A stretch of 64,000 nt of DNA from Streptomyces sp. DG1A-41 (GCF_037055355.1 NZ_CP146350.1:5417001-5481000); one strand, 5' to 3'; positions 24,207 through 33,758 are shown, counted from the stretch's first letter. Notes: generated from the letters alone by a model not told the origin. Made by a program: numbers and translations.

Positions 24207-26411
24207 ATGACCACTCCCTCCCGCGGCCGCCGCCGCGCCCCCTCCCGGATGGAGCGCGCCGCCGGCAAGGCCGCCGCGCTCCAGAGGCCGCGCGTCATCC
24301 TCGCCCTGCTGCTCCTGCTCGCGCTGGTCTGCGTGATGCTCCTCGACGGCTATCTGCGCGCCGAGGTCGGCGGCGACCAGCGCGTCCGCACCGGGGCCGC
24401 CTCCAGCGACGTACCCGACGACATCCTGAACGGCGGGCCGATCGTCACCTTCCGCGGCGGACAGGCCACGACCGTCTCCGTGCCGGACAAGACCATCGCG
24501 CTCACCTTCGACGACGGCCCCAACCCGACCTGGACGCCGCAGGTACTGGAGATCCTGGAGAAGTACGACGTGCCCGCCACGTTCTTCCTGGTCGGCTCGA
24601 TGGTGTCGCGCTACCCGGGCATCGTCGAGGACATGGTCGGGCAGGGCCACGAGGTGGGGATCCACACCTTCACGCACGTCGACCTGTCGTACCAGAGCGA
24701 CACCCGCGTCCGGCGCGAGATGGAGCAGACGCAGCTCGCGCTGGCGGGCGCGGCCGGCATCACGACCACCCTGTTCCGGGCGCCGTACTCCTCGGAGACG
24801 GACGCCATCGACAACTACAGCTGGCCCGTCTACAAGAAGCTCGGCCAGGACGGCTACACCAGCGTCTTCGTCGACACCGACAGCGACGACTGGAAGCGGC
24901 CGGGCGTCTCGAAGATCGTCCAGTGGGCCACGCCGACGAAGAACAAGGGCGCGTCGGTCCTCTTCCACGACGCGGGCGGCGAGCGCTCGCAGACGATCGA
25001 GGCGCTGCCGCAGTACATCGAGAAGATGCGGGCGAAGGGGTACACCTTCACCACCATCAGCGGCGTCATGGAGCTGAGGAACGCGGCCGCTCCCGGCGCT
25101 TTCGACGGATCCCGGCTCCAGGCCGCCCACCGCGAGGCCACCGGCGCCGTCCTCTACGAGGGCAAGGCCCTGGTCGCGGCCGTCGCCGTCGCCGAGGCCG
25201 CCGTGCCCACGCTGTCCGTCGGCCTCATGGTGGTCGGTGTGGCCGTCATGGGCCGCTTCGGGATGATGCTGATCCTCGCCCGCCGCCACTACCGGCAGCG
25301 CAACAGACGCCGCTTCAGCTGGGGGCCGACGGTCACCGAGCCGGTGAGCGTGATCGTCCCGGCGTACAACGAGAAGGAGTGCATCGCCAACACCCTCACC
25401 TCGCTGGCGCACAGCACGCACCCGATCGAGATCATCGTCGTGGACGACGGCTCGACGGACGGCACGGCGGACATCGCCGAGTCCCTCGGCATGCCGAACG
25501 TCCGCGTCATCCGCCAGGCGAACGCGGGCAAGCCGGCCGCGCTCAACAACGGGGTGCGCAACGCCGCTCACGACATCGTCGTGATGATGGACGGCGACAC
25601 CGTCTTCGAGCCGGACACCGTGCGGCAGCTCGTCCAGCCCTTCGCCGACCCGGAGGTCGGCGCGGTCGCGGGCAACGCCAAGGTCGGCAACCGCACCACC
25701 GTCATCGGCGCCTGGCAGCACATCGAGTACGTGATGGGCTTCAACCTCGACCGGCGCATGTACGACCTGCTGCGCTGCATGCCCACCATCCCCGGCGCGA
25801 TCGGCGCGTTCCGCCGCGAGGCGGTGCTCCAGGTCGGAGGCATGAGCGAGGACACCCTCGCCGAGGACACCGACATCACCATCGCGATGCACCGCGCGGG
25901 CTGGCGGGTCGTCTACCAGGAGCACGCGCGGGCGTGGACCGAGGCGCCCGGATCGCTCAAGCAGCTGTGGTCCCAGCGCTACCGCTGGTCGTACGGCACC
26001 ATGCAGGCGCTGTGGAAGCACCGCAAGTCCCTCACGGACAAGGGGCCTTCGGGGCGCTTCGGGCGGGTCGGCATGCCGCTGGTGGTGCTCTTCCAGATCG
26101 TCACGCCGGTCTTCGCCCCGCTGATCGACCTGTTCACCCTCTACTCGATGGTCTTCATCGACTTCCGGGCCGCCCTGCTCGCGTGGTGCGCGGTGCTCGG
26201 CGTCCAGCTCCTGTGCGCGGCCTACGCCTTCCGCCTGGACCGCGAGAAGTACCGCTACCTGCTGATGATGCCGCTCCAGCAGCTGGCCTACCGGCAGATG
26301 ATGTACCTCGTCCTCATCCACTCCTGCGTCACCGCCCTCACCGGCGGCAGGCTGCGCTGGCAGAAGCTGAAGCGGACCGGCGAGGTCGGGACCCCGGCGG
26401 GGGCGAGCTGA
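24207..26411 (+). CDS. Bifunctional polysaccharide deacetylase / family 2 glycosyltransferase
   Basis: 734 aa. N-terminal membrane helix (29-46), NodB-type deacetylase domain (about 90-290) with TFDDGPNP (100-107) and HTFTH (153-157), the metal-binding Asp and His ligands; membrane helices about 320-358; GT2 domain with VIVPAYNE (382-389), DDGS (413-416), DGD (462-464), EDTD (553-556) and QRYRW (590-594), the hallmark of processive chitin/hyaluronan-type synthases; C-terminal membrane helices. One chain could thus make an N-acetylhexosamine polymer and deacetylate it outside, as in de-N-acetylated surface glycans. Followed by an acyltransferase gene overlapping by one base. Confidence 0.9.
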   Translation: MTTPSRGRRRAPSRMERAAGKAAALQRPRVILALLLLLALVCVMLLDGYLRAEVGGDQRVRTGAASSDVPDDILNGGPIVTFRGGQATTVSVPDKTIALTFDDGPNPTWTPQVLEILEKYDVPATFFLVGSMVSRYPGIVEDMVGQGHEVGIHTFTHVDLSYQSDTRVRREMEQTQLALAGAAGITTTLFRAPYSSETDAIDNYSWPVYKKLGQDGYTSVFVDTDSDDWKRPGVSKIVQWATPTKNKGASVLFHDAGGERSQTIEALPQYIEKMRAKGYTFTTISGVMELRNAAAPGAFDGSRLQAAHREATGAVLYEGKALVAAVAVAEAAVPTLSVGLMVVGVAVMGRFGMMLILARRHYRQRNRRRFSWGPTVTEPVSVIVPAYNEKECIANTLTSLAHSTHPIEIIVVDDGSTDGTADIAESLGMPNVRVIRQANAGKPAALNNGVRNAAHDIVVMMDGDTVFEPDTVRQLVQPFADPEVGAVAGNAKVGNRTTVIGAWQHIEYVMGFNLDRRMYDLLRCMPTIPGAIGAFRREAVLQVGGMSEDTLAEDTDITIAMHRAGWRVVYQEHARAWTEAPGSLKQLWSQRYRWSYGTMQALWKHRKSLTDKGPSGRFGRVGMPLVVLFQIVTPVFAPLIDLFTLYSMVFIDFRAALLAWCAVLGVQLLCAAYAFRLDREKYRYLLMMPLQQLAYRQMMYLVLIHSCVTALTGGRLRWQKLKRTGEVGTPAGAS

Positions 26412-27532
26412 TGGGGGCGCACAGCAAGGGCGCGACGGTCGCGGTCCCGGCCCGTCCGGAGCCGGCCCGGCGCCCCGGCCGCGACCGCTACTTCGACACC
26501 CTCCGGGCGGTCGCCCTCGTCCGCGTCGTCGCGTACCACACCTTCGGCTGGGCCTGGGCCGGACTGGTCTTCCCCTCCATGGGAGTCATGTTCGGCCTGG
26601 CCGGGACCCTCATGGCGACATCCCTCCAGCGCCCCGCGCTCACGGTGCTCGGCAGCCGGATTCGCAGACTGCTGCCGCCCTTCTGGTTCTGGGGCGTGTT
26701 CGTGGTGGGGGCGATGCTGGTGCACGGCTGGATGCCCGGATGGCAGATCGTGTACTGGGTGGTGCCGCTCGGCGACCCGCCGGGCGACGCCTGGGCCGAG
26801 CAGGCCTGGGAGATCGTCTGGTACCTGCGGACGTACCTGTGGTTCGTCCTCCTCTCCCCGCTCCTGCTGAAGGTGTTCTGGCTCGCGCCCGTCCCGGTCC
26901 TGCTGGCGTCCCTCGTCCCGGTCGTCGTCCTCCGGTACGCCTGGCAGCCGCCGGACGGCCGTCTCGGCAGCGCGCTCACGGACCTGGCGACGTTCCTGTT
27001 CTGCTGGCTCCTCGGCTTCGCGCACCACGACGGCGTACTGGCCCGGCTGAAGCCCGCCGCGGTGGTCCCGCTCGCGCTGGGCGCCCTCGCTTACGGTGGC
27101 TGGTACGCCTTCGAGCACCAGGCCGAGTACGGCACGTACGACCTCGATGAGAATCCGCTCGCGCAGGCCTTCTGGTCTGCGGGGTTCGTGACGCTGCTGA
27201 TGTACGCCAAGGCCCGCTTCCGAACCGACTTCGCGGGGCTCGCCCGCTTCCGGCGGCTGGACCGCGTCGTGGCCGTCTTCAACGCCCGGGCGGTGACGAT
27301 CTACCTCTGGCACGAGATCGCGCTGATCCTCGCCGTACCGCTGATCGACCGGTTCTGGGACGTGCCCGCGTTCGAGGCGTACCTGCCGCTGGACAGCCAG
27401 TGGTTCATGTTCGGCGTGGGCTGGGTGCTGATCGCGGTGTTCGTGCTGCTGTGCGGATGGGTGGAGGACCTGGCGGCGCGGCGCAAGCCGCGGCTCCTCC
27501 CGGGAGGGCGTACTGCAACAATGGGCCAGTGA
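26411..27532 (+). CDS. Acyltransferase 3 family membrane protein
   Basis: 373 aa, start sharing a base with the previous stop (TGATG). The opening [20 protein letters not shown] holds the Arg and His typical of acyltransferase-3 proteins, which move acetyl or other acyl groups onto extracellular sugars. About ten hydrophobic segments follow; a late block reads [20 protein letters not shown]. It most likely O-acylates the glycan made by the preceding enzyme. It overlaps the next gene (menG) by GTGA, an unexpected link to quinone synthesis. Confidence 0.85.
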   Translation: MGAHSKGATVAVPARPEPARRPGRDRYFDTLRAVALVRVVAYHTFGWAWAGLVFPSMGVMFGLAGTLMATSLQRPALTVLGSRIRRLLPPFWFWGVFVVGAMLVHGWMPGWQIVYWVVPLGDPPGDAWAEQAWEIVWYLRTYLWFVLLSPLLLKVFWLAPVPVLLASLVPVVVLRYAWQPPDGRLGSALTDLATFLFCWLLGFAHHDGVLARLKPAAVVPLALGALAYGGWYAFEHQAEYGTYDLDENPLAQAFWSAGFVTLLMYAKARFRTDFAGLARFRRLDRVVAVFNARAVTIYLWHEIALILAVPLIDRFWDVPAFEAYLPLDSQWFMFGVGWVLIAVFVLLCGWVEDLAARRKPRLLPGGRTATMGQ

Positions 27533-28224
27533 CCCGCGCATCCCTGGACAAGCAGCCGCACGAAGTCGCCTCGATGTTCGACGACGTGGCGGAACGGTAC
27601 GACCTGACCAACGACGTGCTGTCCCTCGGCCAGGACCGGCGATGGCGCAAGGAGGTCGCCAAGGCGGTCGACGCGCGCCCCGCGCGGAAGGTCCTCGACC
27701 TGGCGGCGGGCACGGGCACCTCCTCGCTGCCCTTCGCCCGCACCGGCGCGTACGTCGTCCCCTGCGACTTCTCCCAGGGCATGCTCCGGGTCGGCAAGCA
27801 GCGGCAGCCCTGGCTGCCCTACACCGCCGGGGACGCGACGCGGCTGCCCTTCAGGGACGACACCTTCGACGCCGTCACCATCTCCTTCGGGCTGCGCAAC
27901 GTGCAGGACACGGACGCCGCCCTGCGGGAGATGTACCGGGTGACGCGGCCCGGCGGGCGCGTCGTGATCTGCGAGTTCTCGCACCCCACCTGGGCGCCGC
28001 TGCGCACCGTCTACACCGAGTACCTGATGCGCGCCCTGCCGCCGGTGGCGCGGGCCGTGTCCTCCAGCCCCGACGCCTACGTCTACCTCGCCGAGTCCAT
28101 CCGGGCCTGGCCCGACCAGCCCGCGCTGGCCGAGCGGCTGGGCAAGGCCGGCTGGTCGCGGGTGGCCTGGCGCAATCTGAGCGGCGGCATCGTCGCCCTG
28201 CACCGGGGCTTCAAGGAGAGCTGA
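27529..28224 (+). CDS. menG: Demethylmenaquinone methyltransferase
   Basis: The SAM-dependent C-methyltransferase that completes menaquinone, 231 aa. Start is a GTG overlapping the acyltransferase stop; the upstream extension of the frame is not coding. UbiE/MenG blocks: [31 protein letters not shown] (SAM site), [44 protein letters not shown]. It complements mqnC upstream and the reductase-like gene downstream. Confidence 0.93.
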   Translation: MTRASLDKQPHEVASMFDDVAERYDLTNDVLSLGQDRRWRKEVAKAVDARPARKVLDLAAGTGTSSLPFARTGAYVVPCDFSQGMLRVGKQRQPWLPYTAGDATRLPFRDDTFDAVTISFGLRNVQDTDAALREMYRVTRPGGRVVICEFSHPTWAPLRTVYTEYLMRALPPVARAVSSSPDAYVYLAESIRAWPDQPALAERLGKAGWSRVAWRNLSGGIVALHRGFKES

Positions 28225-28230
28225 CAGGCC

Positions 28231-28566
28231 CTACGGGGAGCTGAGGACCATGGTGGACGGGTCGCCGGGCTCGTCCAGCTCCCGCCCGAGACCTCCCCTG
28301 GGCGGCCTCGGGATCCGCGGCTCGTGCACGCCCCCGCCGCCCTCGCCCGGACCGAAGTCGAACCACACGTACACCATCGACTCCCGCGGCACCTGGGCAC
28401 CGGGCTGCGGGTACTGCCGTACGACGTAGTCGACGACGGCGTGATGGAAGTCGGGCCGGTCCGGTGCGGTGAGGAGCAGGCCCTGCGCCCGGGCCGTCTC
28501 CCGCGCGTCCACGGCCATCAGGCCCACCAGACGCGGTACACGCACTTCGGGTGTTTTGCGGGACAT
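28231..28566 (-). CDS. Small PASTA-domain protein
   Basis: 111 aa. One PASTA-like module covers most of it (RVPRLVGLMAVDARETARAQ, VVRQYPQPGAQVPRESMVYV), as in serine/threonine kinases and penicillin-binding proteins where it senses muropeptides, but there is no signal peptide, membrane segment or catalytic domain. The C-terminus is a Pro/Gly/Arg tail. The start is uncertain: ATG is chosen, with two GTG codons just upstream. It is convergent with menG and divergent from the reductase gene. Presumably cytoplasmic; function unknown. Confidence 0.65.
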   Translation of the reverse strand: MSRKTPEVRVPRLVGLMAVDARETARAQGLLLTAPDRPDFHHAVVDYVVRQYPQPGAQVPRESMVYVWFDFGPGEGGGGVHEPRIPRPPRGGLGRELDEPGDPSTMVLSSP

Positions 28567-28783
28567 ACGCACAGATGTCACCCCCAGTGGTACGGGAAGG
28601 GTAACTCCCGCTCCGCACCGGCCGGAAGCGGCAGGTGTCTTTCTGTGACAGTCGACTACTCTCCGTTGACAGGTGGGTAGTTCGCGTAGGCAGCCCTTCA
28701 GTCGGGTGATCAATGCCGCTGCATAGACTGCCCATGTCCAGTGCCGGTCGGCACGCAGATTTCGACCTTGGGGAGATCCCGCC

Positions 28784-30076
28784 GTGACCGTCGTGACCGA
28801 GCCGCTCTCCGAGAACACCGCCGATGTGATCGTCGTGGGCGCGGGGCCGGCCGGCTCCACGACCGCCTACCACCTCGCCAAGGCGGGACTCGACGTCCTT
28901 CTGCTGGAGAAGACCGAGTTCCCGCGCGAGAAGGTCTGCGGCGACGGCCTCACCCCACGCGCCGTCAAACAGCTGGTGGCGATGGGCGTCGACATCTCGG
29001 AGGAGGCCGGCTGGCTGCGCAACAAGGGCCTGCGCATCATCGGCGGCGGTGTCCGGCTCCAGCTCGACTGGCCGGATCTCGCCTCCTTCCCCGACTACGG
29101 CCTCGTCCGCAAGCGTGACGACTTCGACGAGCAGCTCGCCCGGCAGGCCCAGAAGGCGGGTGCCCGGCTGTTCGAGCGCTGCAACGTGGGAGCGCCGATC
29201 CTGGACGACCGCACGGGCCGTATCACCGGCGTGCACGCCAAGCTCGGCGAGGAGAAGCGCGAGGTCACCTTCCACGCCCCGCTCGTCGTGGCCGCCGACG
29301 GCAACTCCACGCGCCTGTCCCTCGCGATGGGCCTGCACCGCCGCGAGGACCGCCCGATGGGCGTGGCCGTGCGGACGTACTTCACCAGCCCGCGCCACGA
29401 GGACGACTACCTGGAGTCCTGGCTGGAGCTGTGGGACCGCCGCGGGGCCGTCGACCGGCTGCTCCCCGGCTACGGCTGGATCTTCGGCATGGGCGACGGC
29501 ACCTCGAACGTCGGCCTGGGCGTGCTGAACACCTCCGACTCCTTCAAGGAGCTGGACTGGCGCGAGGTCCTGAAGGCCTGGTGCGCGTCCATGCCGGAGG
29601 ACTGGGGCTACACCCCCGACAACATGACCGGGCCCATCCGCGGCGCCGCCCTCCCCATGGCCTTCAACCGCCAACCCCACTACACCAAGGGGCTGTTGCT
29701 GGTGGGCGACGCCGGCGGCCTGGTGAACCCCTTCAACGGCGAGGGCATCGCCTACGCCATGGAGTCCGGCCAGATCGCCGCCGACGTCATCGTCCAGGCC
29801 CACGCGCGCGCGACACCCGCGGGGCGTGAAATGGCCCTCCAGCGCTACCCGCGCGTCCTCAAGGACACCTACGGCGGCTACTACACGCTCGGCCGGGCCT
29901 TCGTGAAGCTCATCGGCAATCCGAAGGTCATGCAGATCGCGGCCCAGCGCGGCCTCACCCACCCGCTGCTGATGAAGTTCACGCTGAAGCTCCTCGCGAA
30001 CCTCACCGACCCGACCGGCGGCGACGCGATGGACCGCATCATCAACGGCCTGAGCAAGGTGGCGCCGAAGGCCTGA
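28784..30076 (+). CDS. Geranylgeranyl reductase family flavoprotein (probable menaquinone-chain reductase)
   Basis: 430 aa from a GTG with GGGGAGA upstream. FAD-binding GxGxxG (VVGAGPAGST, about 18-27), then FPREKVCGDGLTPRAVKQL, the GGR-family signature, and the second nucleotide motif LLVGDAGGLVNPFNGEGIAYAM. These enzymes reduce isoprenoid double bonds; the mycobacterial relative MenJ saturates one unit of menaquinone. With mqnC and menG close by, a role in making partially saturated menaquinone, typical of Streptomyces, is likely. Confidence 0.85.
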   Translation: MTVVTEPLSENTADVIVVGAGPAGSTTAYHLAKAGLDVLLLEKTEFPREKVCGDGLTPRAVKQLVAMGVDISEEAGWLRNKGLRIIGGGVRLQLDWPDLASFPDYGLVRKRDDFDEQLARQAQKAGARLFERCNVGAPILDDRTGRITGVHAKLGEEKREVTFHAPLVVAADGNSTRLSLAMGLHRREDRPMGVAVRTYFTSPRHEDDYLESWLELWDRRGAVDRLLPGYGWIFGMGDGTSNVGLGVLNTSDSFKELDWREVLKAWCASMPEDWGYTPDNMTGPIRGAALPMAFNRQPHYTKGLLLVGDAGGLVNPFNGEGIAYAMESGQIAADVIVQAHARATPAGREMALQRYPRVLKDTYGGYYTLGRAFVKLIGNPKVMQIAAQRGLTHPLLMKFTLKLLANLTDPTGGDAMDRIINGLSKVAPKA

Positions 30077-30150
30077 TCGGGCGCTCGGGCCTTGGGGCCA
30101 TTGGGTATTCGCGCCTTCGGATCTTCGGTCCTTCGGGCCTTCGAACCTTT

Positions 30151-30171
30151 GGGCTTCGGCACCGAAGGCCC
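30151..30171. terminator. Hairpin between convergent genes
   Basis: GGGCTTCG and CGAAGGCCC pair around a GCAC loop with one bulge, just ahead of the def stop. It lies in a TTCGG-rich stretch and probably serves both convergent genes. Confidence 0.45.
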
Positions 30172-30173
30172 GA

Positions 30174-30800
30174 TCAGCCGCTCAGGGCCGCGATGTTGGC
30201 GGCCCGGCGCGCGAACACGGCCTCGCGCCGGTCCGCCATCTGCCGCAGCGCCTCCTTGCGTTCCCGCCCGGACAGCCGGTCCAGGTACACCTGCCCGTTG
30301 ACATGGTCGGTCTCGTGCGCGAGGCAGCGGGCGAAGTAGCCCGTGCCCTCGATCACGATCGGTCGGCCGTCCCGGTCGTACCCGCGCACCACGGCCCGGT
30401 CCGGACGCGGCACGCCCATCGTGGCGCCCGGCACCGACAGGCACCCCTCGCCCTCGTCGAGCAGCCGCCGGTGAGCGGCGTCCAGCGGCTCCAGCACCGG
30501 ATTGACGACGTGCCCGACGTGCCGCACCCCGTCGTCGTCCGGGCAGTCGTACACGAACAGCCGCAGATCGACCCCGACCTGGTTCGCCGCGAGCCCGGCC
30601 CCGTCCGCGGTGTACATCGTCAGGAACATGTCGTCGATCAGCGCGGCGAGGTCCGGACCGAACTCGGTGACGTCCCGGCACGGCTTGTGCAGGACCTCCT
30701 CACCGACCTCGGTGATCCGCCGGACCTGCCCGTTCCTGGCCTCGGGCGCGAGCCGCGGGTACGAGTCGACGGGCCGTCCCTGCACGAAGACGCTCGGCAT
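30174..30800 (-). CDS. def: Peptide deformylase
   Basis: Removes the formyl group from nascent protein N-termini. 208 aa from an ATG with GGGAGAG upstream. All three metal and catalytic motifs are intact: GAGLAANQ (67-74), EGCLS (118-122) and HETDH (162-166). A short N-terminal extension ([18 protein letters not shown]) is common in actinobacterial paralogues. Several Streptomyces carry more than one def; this copy lies among envelope genes, not with fmt, so it may be a secondary one. Confidence 0.93.
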   Translation of the reverse strand: MPSVFVQGRPVDSYPRLAPEARNGQVRRITEVGEEVLHKPCRDVTEFGPDLAALIDDMFLTMYTADGAGLAANQVGVDLRLFVYDCPDDDGVRHVGHVVNPVLEPLDAAHRRLLDEGEGCLSVPGATMGVPRPDRAVVRGYDRDGRPIVIEGTGYFARCLAHETDHVNGQVYLDRLSGRERKEALRQMADRREAVFARRAANIAALSG

Positions 30801-30882
30801 CTGTCTCTCCCTGTGATTCTGAGGATGCTGCGGGCGGGAACCGGGCTTCCGGCAGCGGAGGCCCCTCCTTGCCCTCAGGGAA

Positions 30883-31950
30883 TCAGGAGCCGTACATCCC
30901 GCCAAGCCGGCGGATCTCCTCCAGCGGGTACGGGGTCTGCCTGCTCTCGCGCCGGAACCTGAGGTGGAAGTCCGAAATCACGGCGGCGATCGGCGCGTGC
31001 CGGGCGATGATCGCCGCGGCCTCCTGCGGGATTCCAGCGGGGCGCTTGCCCTCCGCGTAGGCGCGCACCAGCGCGTAGCGGCCCTCCCAGTCCCCTACCT
31101 GGTACCCGTACAGGGCGGTGACCAGCCAGTTCACCAGATGCGTCGCGGTGTAACAGCGGTCGTAGACCTGATGCCGGTCGAAGAAGTCGGCCTCGTCCTG
31201 GGACAGCTCGAAGCGGGAGGAGAGCGCGAGGCCGTAGTCCGCGAAGTAGAGGCGCCGGCCGTCGGTCAGGATGTTCTCGAAGTGCGCGTCGAAGTGCAGG
31301 AGCCCCCGCGCGTTCATGAACGACGTTCCGGCTGCCAGGTTCTTCTCCACCATGGCGCAGGCCCGGTCGGCGGCCTCGTCGCCTGCGTCGAGCTGAATGC
31401 CCAGCCACTGGTGCAGGTTTTGCGGGATGTACTCCAGGAACAGCGCGACGCTCGCCGAGCACTGCCTGCGGGCCTCGATCCGGCGGCGCACCTGCGATCC
31501 GCCGCCCCAGTAGGCAACAGCCCGCTCGACGTCGGCCAGTTCGTCTGGCAGGGGCGTCGAGTCGGGCAGCACCCTCCAGTGGTACATCAGGGGGAAGCCC
31601 TCGTGTTCCGCCGCGAGCACCCAGTTCGTCGTCATGGTGTGCACGGCGAGTTCTCTCCAGGCCCCGCAGCCCGGCCCGCCGATCCCGCCGATGCCGTACT
31701 GGCAGAAGACGGGCAGCTCGAACAGATTCGCCGTGGACCGGACATGCTCGGGGCGCATCTCCAAGTCGGTGAGGGGCACCCGCTTCACGAAGACCGGGGT
31801 CCCGGCGACCTCCAGCAGGGCCGACGTCCCGCCGATGCCGGATCCGATCGGCACGGCCGTGTCCACGAGCTCGCGCAGGGCGCGATCACTGCACAGGGCC
31901 AGGGATGTGGAGACCGCACCATGGGCGGTCAGACGCGCACCGTGCGACAT
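30883..31950 (-). CDS. Protein-kinase-like protein
   Basis: 355 aa. Kinase-fold landmarks: glycine-rich loop [13 protein letters not shown] (36-48), Lys56 in VFVKRVPL, catalytic loop [10 protein letters not shown] (219-228) with Asp221 and Asn226, and DYG (238-240) in place of DFG. These residues suggest an active phosphotransferase of the aminoglycoside-kinase/protein-kinase fold, but there is no Hanks-type C-lobe consensus and no membrane segment. The start is uncertain; the frame is open another 88 codons upstream and the chosen ATG has only a weak ribosome site. Substrate unknown. Confidence 0.68.
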   Translation of the reverse strand: MSHGARLTAHGAVSTSLALCSDRALRELVDTAVPIGSGIGGTSALLEVAGTPVFVKRVPLTDLEMRPEHVRSTANLFELPVFCQYGIGGIGGPGCGAWRELAVHTMTTNWVLAAEHEGFPLMYHWRVLPDSTPLPDELADVERAVAYWGGGSQVRRRIEARRQCSASVALFLEYIPQNLHQWLGIQLDAGDEAADRACAMVEKNLAAGTSFMNARGLLHFDAHFENILTDGRRLYFADYGLALSSRFELSQDEADFFDRHQVYDRCYTATHLVNWLVTALYGYQVGDWEGRYALVRAYAEGKRPAGIPQEAAAIIARHAPIAAVISDFHLRFRRESRQTPYPLEEIRRLGGMYGS

Positions 31951-32240
31951 GTCAGGGCACTTCAGTGTGGCCTCCGCCTTGGTGCCGGGATCGATTCCGC
32001 GGGCGTGAAGATCGACGACGAATCCGGAGGAACTCGGTGCCTCGGCGGACCGCCGCCGTTCAGCGGCTTGGACCTCGTCTGTCTGCTGTGGCTCAGGCTC
32101 TGCTCCCGCCGGAGCGCCTGATGCGCGTGGAGGGACTGCGGTACCGGCTGGGACCCCCGACACCTTCGACCTCGGAGAGGCGCCCTGAGATGCCCTGGAA
32201 GGCCTTGACGGCATACCGGGGGTGTTTTGGACAGGCCGGG
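31951..32240. other. Region upstream of the kinase-like gene
   Basis: About 290 bases without a clear gene. The kinase frame remains open on the minus strand to 32214, so an N-terminal extension is possible, but the predicted residues are Pro/Ala/Arg-rich and unlike a domain. No promoter motif I trust. Confidence 0.35.
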
Positions 32241-32270
32241 AGGGCCGTTGCCCCGAGCGGCAGCGGCCCT
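32241..32270 (-). terminator. Hairpin terminator after the NlpC/P60 gene
   Basis: AGGGCCGTTGCC and GGCAGCGGCCCT pair with a single G-T wobble around a 6-base loop, about 40 bases beyond the hydrolase stop. Confidence 0.65.
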
Positions 32271-32307
32271 CTGACCCGTTATGCGTGAATTCAGTGCAAG
32301 CGCGACA

Positions 32308-33111
32308 TCAGAGGACGCGCACCGCGCCCGACGCCGGGTAGCCCGACAGGTCCTGGATGACGACGCCCTTGGAGGGGTTGGCCGCGTCCAGGTACTGGCC
32401 GTCTCCGATGTATACACCCACGTGGTACGCGGAACCCTTGCCGCCCCAGTAGAGGATGTCGCCGACCTGGATGTCGGACAGCGGGACGTCCGTGCCGGCC
32501 ATCGACTGGTCCTGCGAGACGCGCGGCAGGTCCACACCAACCTGCTTGTACGCGGCCTGCACCAGGGAGGAGCAGTCCCAGGCGTTGGGACCGGTGGCGC
32601 CCATGACGTAGGCGTCGCCCACCTGGGCCTTCAGGAAGGCGATGACGGTCGCGACGCTGCCGCTGGCGGGCGCCGACACCGACGTGGAGGCGGACGCGGA
32701 CGCGGAGAGCGTCGCGCGCTCGGCGTTGCGCGTGGCGCGCTCGGCTGCGGCCTTGCGGGCGGCCTCGGCGGCCTTCTTCTTGGCCTCCGCCTTCTTCTTC
32801 GCCTCGACGAGGTCCTTCTTGGCCTCCGCGGCGGCCTTGGCGGCGGCGGCGTCACGCTCGGCGCGCAGTTCGTAGTTCGCGGCCGCCTGCTGGGTGGCGG
32901 CAGCGGACTGGGCGACCTGGGCGGACAGGTCGGCCGTCAGGGTGGGCAGTTCGATGGTCTGGGTGACCGGCTCGGCGGCGCTCGCCGAGGCCGACGCACC
33001 CGCCGCTGCCATGCTGAGAACGCCACCGGCAACTCCGGCACGCACGGCGATCGAAGAGGTCGCGCTGCGGCGGGGCTTCCGGTGGCTGCGTATGTGAGCG
33101 GTGTGGGACAT
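32308..33111 (-). CDS. Secreted NlpC/P60 peptidoglycan endopeptidase
   Basis: 267 aa from the ATG giving a clean signal peptide (AVRAGVAGGVLSMAAAGASA...); two more upstream ATGs in frame are possible. Residues 62-135 form a Lys/Ala/Glu coiled coil, then a Ser/Ala linker, then the NlpC/P60 domain: catalytic Cys180 in NAWDCSSLVQAAY, His230 in GSAYHVGVYIGDG. Such RipA-like enzymes cut peptide stems during division and sporulation. It faces the nuo operon across a 754-base control region. Confidence 0.9.
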   Translation of the reverse strand: MSHTAHIRSHRKPRRSATSSIAVRAGVAGGVLSMAAAGASASASAAEPVTQTIELPTLTADLSAQVAQSAAATQQAAANYELRAERDAAAAKAAAEAKKDLVEAKKKAEAKKKAAEAARKAAAERATRNAERATLSASASASTSVSAPASGSVATVIAFLKAQVGDAYVMGATGPNAWDCSSLVQAAYKQVGVDLPRVSQDQSMAGTDVPLSDIQVGDILYWGGKGSAYHVGVYIGDGQYLDAANPSKGVVIQDLSGYPASGAVRVL

Positions 33112-33446
33112 GGGAACAACCGGTACCAGGGGCTCCTTCATATCTTCAAGAAACGTGTGCTGCGCCACAGTTGTTCAATCGGGCCCTCAAAACGCCCGCT
33201 CGAGGTTCCTTATTGACGCCGTAACGGACATTGCGGGCTCACCGTAACCGGCCTGTGATCACGGTGTTTGATCAATACGCCCGAATTGCCCCGCGCCTAC
33301 CATCGGTTGGGTTGATTGGCCAAGCCCCGCTCTCGTGGACCTCTCGTGTGTGTGACGGAGGTCACGGAACGGCTGCCGGGGCGTGCGCGTCCGGCGCCGT
33401 AGATCACGACCGGATCACGACCTCGCGAAGATCGTGAACGAATGCA

Positions 33447-33490
33447 CGCGTTCACACCCCGCTCCACACGCCCTCCGATGTGTGAACGCG
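33447..33490. promoter_or_regulatory. 11-bp inverted repeat CGCGTTCACAC / GTGTGAACGCG
   Basis: Perfect arms separated by 22 bases. Each arm contains a Rex-type half-site (GTGAACGC), but arranged outward rather than as one compact operator. The left arm also ends a 16-mer (33441-33456) that matches the ideal Rex palindrome TGTGAACGCGTTCACA at 13 positions. Function is inference. Confidence 0.5.
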
Positions 33491-33740
33491 CCTCTATCAA
33501 GAGATCGAGTCCATCGCCAATTTGCATGCAAGGGAACTCTCTTGATATTGAGACGACCCCTCCGGCCTGCGCTGACGAGCCAAAATGTCACCTCTGGTGA
33601 TCACTCGGACGCTTCGGGTGTGAAGATCACCGCTCATCCGACTTCATGATCGATCGTCAGGTGGTAGAGATCACAAAGCTTGTGCAATACCCCGTGTCGC
33701 AGATCACAGAGCGTCGGGCATAAGATGCACGCGGTTGGGC

Positions 33741-33758
33741 TTGTGACCTGCTTCACAT
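33741..33758 (+). promoter_or_regulatory. Rex operator candidate upstream of nuoA
   Basis: TTGTGACCTGCTTCACAT fits the Rex consensus TTGTGAANNNNTTCACAA at 12 of 14 fixed positions. Rex is the NADH/NAD+-sensing repressor of respiratory genes and is known to control nuo in Streptomyces coelicolor. The site lies about 15 bases after a TAAGAT -10-like box, where binding would block transcription, and about 110 bases before the nuoA start. Confidence 0.75.

Noticed and set aside
28666..28671. TTGACA upstream of the geranylgeranyl-reductase-like gene
   Set aside because: No acceptable -10 box lies 16-19 bases downstream; TAGACT further on is too distant to pair with it.
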